A stretch of DNA of 45,852 bases from an uncultured Eubacterium sp. GTDB taxonomy: Bacteria; Bacillota; Clostridia; Lachnospirales; Lachnospiraceae. Position numbers and translations under genes: made by a program. Shown piece after piece: positions 44,206 through 45,852 of this stretch. Location of the stretch: NCBI GenBank assembly GCA_910589595.1, contig CAJUTM010000028.1, forward strand, positions 1-45,852, read 5' to 3'. Below the pieces are notes generated by a model, which saw only the letters and a list, made by a program, of their open reading frames with translations, was not told the origin of the DNA and made no database searches. How positions within the stretch are numbered: the first letter of the stretch is position 1; the number at the start of each line of letters is the position of its first letter.

Positions 44206-45019
44206 ATTGACATACAGGAGGCTGAAATGCGGAAGTTGTTAAATACATTATATGTGATGACAGAAAGCTGTTATTTAACATTAGATGGAGAAAATATTGT
44301 AATAATTGACGATGAAAAAACGCTTGGCCGGTTTCCTCTTCATACATTGGAGAATATCGTATGCTTCACATATAAGGGAGCTACTCCGGCGCTTATGGGG
44401 GCATGTGCAGAGAGGAAAATCGGGATGAGTTTCTTTTCTCCCAGAGGGAAATTTCTTGCCCGCACAGTCGGCAGAGAATACGGAAACGTTCTCCTGAGAA
44501 AAGAGCAGTATCGCATTTCTGATAATCAGGATAGAAGTATATTATATGCAAAAAATATGATTTTGGGAAAGGTCTTTAATGGCAGATGGAGTATAGAGCG
44601 GACGCTGCGCGACCATGCCTATCGCGTCGATGAAGAAAAACTGCGGCAAGTCTCCCATTTTCTTTATGAAACTTTACCTGACATAGAAAAAGTATCTTCT
44701 CTTGATGAGTTACGTGGATTAGAGGGAAAGGCTGCAGAACAGTACTTTTCTGTCTTTAATGACTTAATTTTAAATCAGAAAGAAGATTTTTTGTTTTCAA
44801 CAAGAAATCGCAGACCTCCGCTGGATAATGTGAATGCGGTATTATCATTTGCCTATACAATTTTGGCCGGTGAATGTGCAAATGCACTGTATAGTGTCGG
44901 ACTTGACCCCTATGTGGGATTTATGCATAGCGACCGACCGGCGCGGGTTTCATTGGCGCTTGATTTGATGGAAGAATTGCGTCCAATCTTGGCCGACAGA
45001 TTTGTTTTGACGTTAATTA

Positions 45020-45288
45020 GCCTGACGATGACAAGTCGAACCCGCCGTGAATGGCGTATTTTGGCGAAAAACTTCGTTTATCGTCCTTGTCTTGCGCCAG
45101 CAAGACTTCGTCCTCTAGCCTTGTTTTTCGCCAAAATACACCACACACGGTCGGAGATTTCAAACCAGTTATTTTACGAATGCGAAGGCAGTTGAATGAG
45201 TCGTAGCGGTGACTACGGCGATTGAAACTAACGAACGCATTCGTAAAATAGCTGGTTAAGAAACGGGTTCGACTTGCCACCGTCAGGC
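45020..45288. mobile_element. MITE-like element inserted in cas1 (TA target duplication)
   Basis: 269 bp with no transposase. Terminal inverted repeats of 25 bp (45020-45044 and 45264-45288) match at 23 positions and begin GCCTGACG. TA dinucleotides flank both ends, as for IS630/Tc1-mariner transposons, whose ends would have to be supplied in trans. Inside are two long hairpin arms. Arm 1 is a perfect 17-bp inverted repeat (45056-45072 with 45123-45139) capped by GTCTTGC/GCAAGAC. Arm 2 is a 22-bp inverted repeat with one mismatch (45163-45184 with 45236-45257), capped by a hairpin at 45200-45219. The whole element can fold into a three-way cruciform. Group I or II intron features are absent. 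Confidence 0.85.
45200..45228 (+). other. CRISPR-repeat-like hairpin inside the cas1 MITE
   Basis: GTCGTAG (45200-45206), 6-nt loop, CTACGGC (45213-45219; one G-U pair), then GATTGAAAC (45220-45228). Type I-C repeats typically begin GTCG, form a short hairpin and end GGATTGAAAC or GGATTGAAAT at 32 nt; this unit is 29 nt. It occurs once only. The likeness may be chance. Confidence 0.35.
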
Positions 45289-45529
45289 TAACACAAAATC
45301 ACTTCAGGCTTCTCATTTTGAAAGGCAGCAGGACGGGGCGGTGTTATTGAATGAAGAGGGGAGAAAAGTTTTTTTCAATGCTTGGCAGAATCATAAAAAG
45401 GAAAAAATCACACATCCCTTTTTGAAAGAAAAAATGGAGTGGGGACTGGTTCCGTATGTACAAGCTTTGTTGCTCGCGCGTACGATTCGATGTGATTTGG
45501 ATGGGTATCCGCCATTTTTGTGGAAGTAG

Positions 45530-45802
45530 GTGATTACTATTTTAGTGCTGATTACATATGATGTTTCGACACAGGATGCAGAAGGTCGGAAAAGATTGAG
45601 AAAAGTAGCAAAAGAATGTGTCAACTATGGACAAAGAGTGCAAAATTCGGTTTTTGAATGTATGTTAATCTCCATTCCGAAGCGCAGCGGAGGAAGTACG
45701 AGCAAAAAGCAGCGGAGCTGTTTTTGCTCTGTACATCAATACTATTTGTGGCGCTTAGGCACAAATAGTGGTGCGAAAAATAAGCTATCGAGCTTATTTT
45801 GA
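45530..45802 (+). pseudogene. cas2: Cas2 gene with disrupted 3' half
   Basis: Starts at GTG 45530, directly after the cas1 stop. The first ~46 codons are clearly type I-C Cas2: ILVLITYDVSTQD with the conserved Asp, GRKRLRKVAKECVNYGQRVQNSVFECML. After 45667 the reading frame continues to 45802, but the residues (PKRSGGSTSKKQRSCF and on) do not resemble Cas2. The DNA there consists of three consecutive hairpins. The expected second half, with the DSLRFY and LGAK-type segments, is missing. This is best explained by insertion of a repeat or mobile element whose other end lies outside the window. The rest of cas2 may continue beyond it. Confidence 0.75.
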
Positions 45803-45852
45803 TGTTGTACACTTTTAGTTGACACCTTTTACTCAAGGATTTGGTGTATAAT
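45668..45852. mobile_element. Hairpin-rich inserted sequence in cas2, left part only
   Basis: Begins near 45668, where Cas2 homology stops. It holds three hairpins: AGCAAAAA-CAGC/GCTG-TTTTTGCT (45710-45737), a perfect 10-bp stem ACTATTTGTG/CACAAATAGT (45742-45770), and a perfect 8-bp stem AATAAGCT/AGCTTATT (45779-45798). TGTACACTTTTAGTTGACACC follows from 45806 and looks like an insertion-sequence end. No transposase is visible before the edge. The ends differ from those of the cas1 element, so this is a separate event. Family not assigned. Confidence 0.5.

Larger units (their letters stand above)
44227..45529 (+). pseudogene. cas1: Cas1 integrase gene interrupted by a MITE-like insertion
   Basis: Cas1 with Cas2 integrates new spacers. 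The left part (44227-45018, 264 codons) has the family landmarks: LRGLEGKAAEQYF (catalytic Glu) and GFMHSDRPARVSLALDLMEELRP (His and acidic ligands). It reaches ADRFVLTLI, where the 269-bp element begins, and a stop follows at 45193-45195. The right part resumes at 45290 in another frame with NTKSLQASHFERQQDGAV and runs to PPFLWK and the stop at 45527. Removing the element plus one TA joins ATT to AAC in frame and gives 343 residues, the normal Cas1c length. There is no other lesion, so the interruption looks recent and could be reversed by precise excision. Confidence 0.9.

Noticed and set aside
45020..45288. Group II or group I intron in cas1
   Set aside because: No GTGYG start, domain V or intron-encoded protein, and the size is only 269 bp. 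Terminal inverted repeats with flanking TA fit a transposon derivative better.
45668..45802. Reading the end of the cas2 frame as a natural Cas2 C-terminus (it contains an RLG and an AKNK by chance)
   Set aside because: The residues do not align in order with Cas2 and the DNA is made of three strong hairpins, which points to inserted sequence.
45530..45852. Possible CRISPR array or leader at the right edge
   Set aside because: No repeated 30-37-nt unit with spacers is present. The TTGACA (45819) and terminal TATAAT (45847) are 22 bp apart, too far for a normal promoter.

Overview
The window looks like a chromosomal segment of a spore-forming, gut-type Firmicute, most likely a Lachnospiraceae-like member of the Clostridia. 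This rests on the order yabP-yabQ-divIC-spoIIE-tilS-hpt-ftsH, a SpoVT regulator, a long Firmicute-type SRP RNA, strong purine-rich ribosome binding sites, frequent GTG/TTG starts, and many consensus sigma-A promoters with 17-bp spacers. No species is assigned.

Layout. (1) 1-8.7 kb: trpS (minus strand); a secreted GH10 xylanase lipoprotein; a Pro/Glu-rich hypothetical protein; tadA; the SRP RNA behind a perfect promoter; a large cyclic-nucleotide-binding-like protein with a TPR-like partner; a flavin-reductase-like protein. (2) 8.7-15.5 kb: murA, then a MoxR ATPase / DUF58 / transglutaminase membrane-protein operon and a small alarmone synthetase. (3) 15.5-25.7 kb: an OFA-type MFS transporter (minus), spoVT, HU, rqcP-yabP-yabQ, divIC, spoIIE, tilS, hpt and ftsH. 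The spoIIE promoter has a 21-bp spacer and Spo0A-box-like sequence, as in Bacillus. (4) 25.9-35.4 kb: a GH13 neopullulanase-like enzyme, a small charged protein behind a sigma-28-like promoter, a C-terminally eroded dihydrofolate reductase next to an ANT(6)-like aminoglycoside adenylyltransferase, a NYN-LOTUS protein, iorAB, an amidohydrolase and a P-loop kinase. (5) 35.4-37.3 kb (minus): apt and an NCS2 purine permease, a purine salvage unit.

(6) 37.5-45.85 kb: a type I-C CRISPR-Cas operon in the order cas3-cas5c-cas8c-cas7c-cas4-cas1-cas2. Every interference gene reads through intact. The 3' end of cas8c has a near-ideal internal ribosome binding site and in-frame ATG that would make the separate small subunit Cas11c. 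The adaptation genes are both broken. cas1 is split by a 269-bp MITE-like element with 25-bp terminal inverted repeats and a TA target duplication; removing the element plus one TA restores a 343-residue Cas1. cas2 loses its conserved sequence after about 46 codons, at a hairpin-rich stretch that runs off the window. The cas1 element also carries a hairpin followed by GATTGAAAC that resembles a type I-C CRISPR repeat. The picture is an interference-competent system whose spacer acquisition has been switched off, possibly reversibly for cas1. No CRISPR array is visible; it would be expected beyond the right edge.
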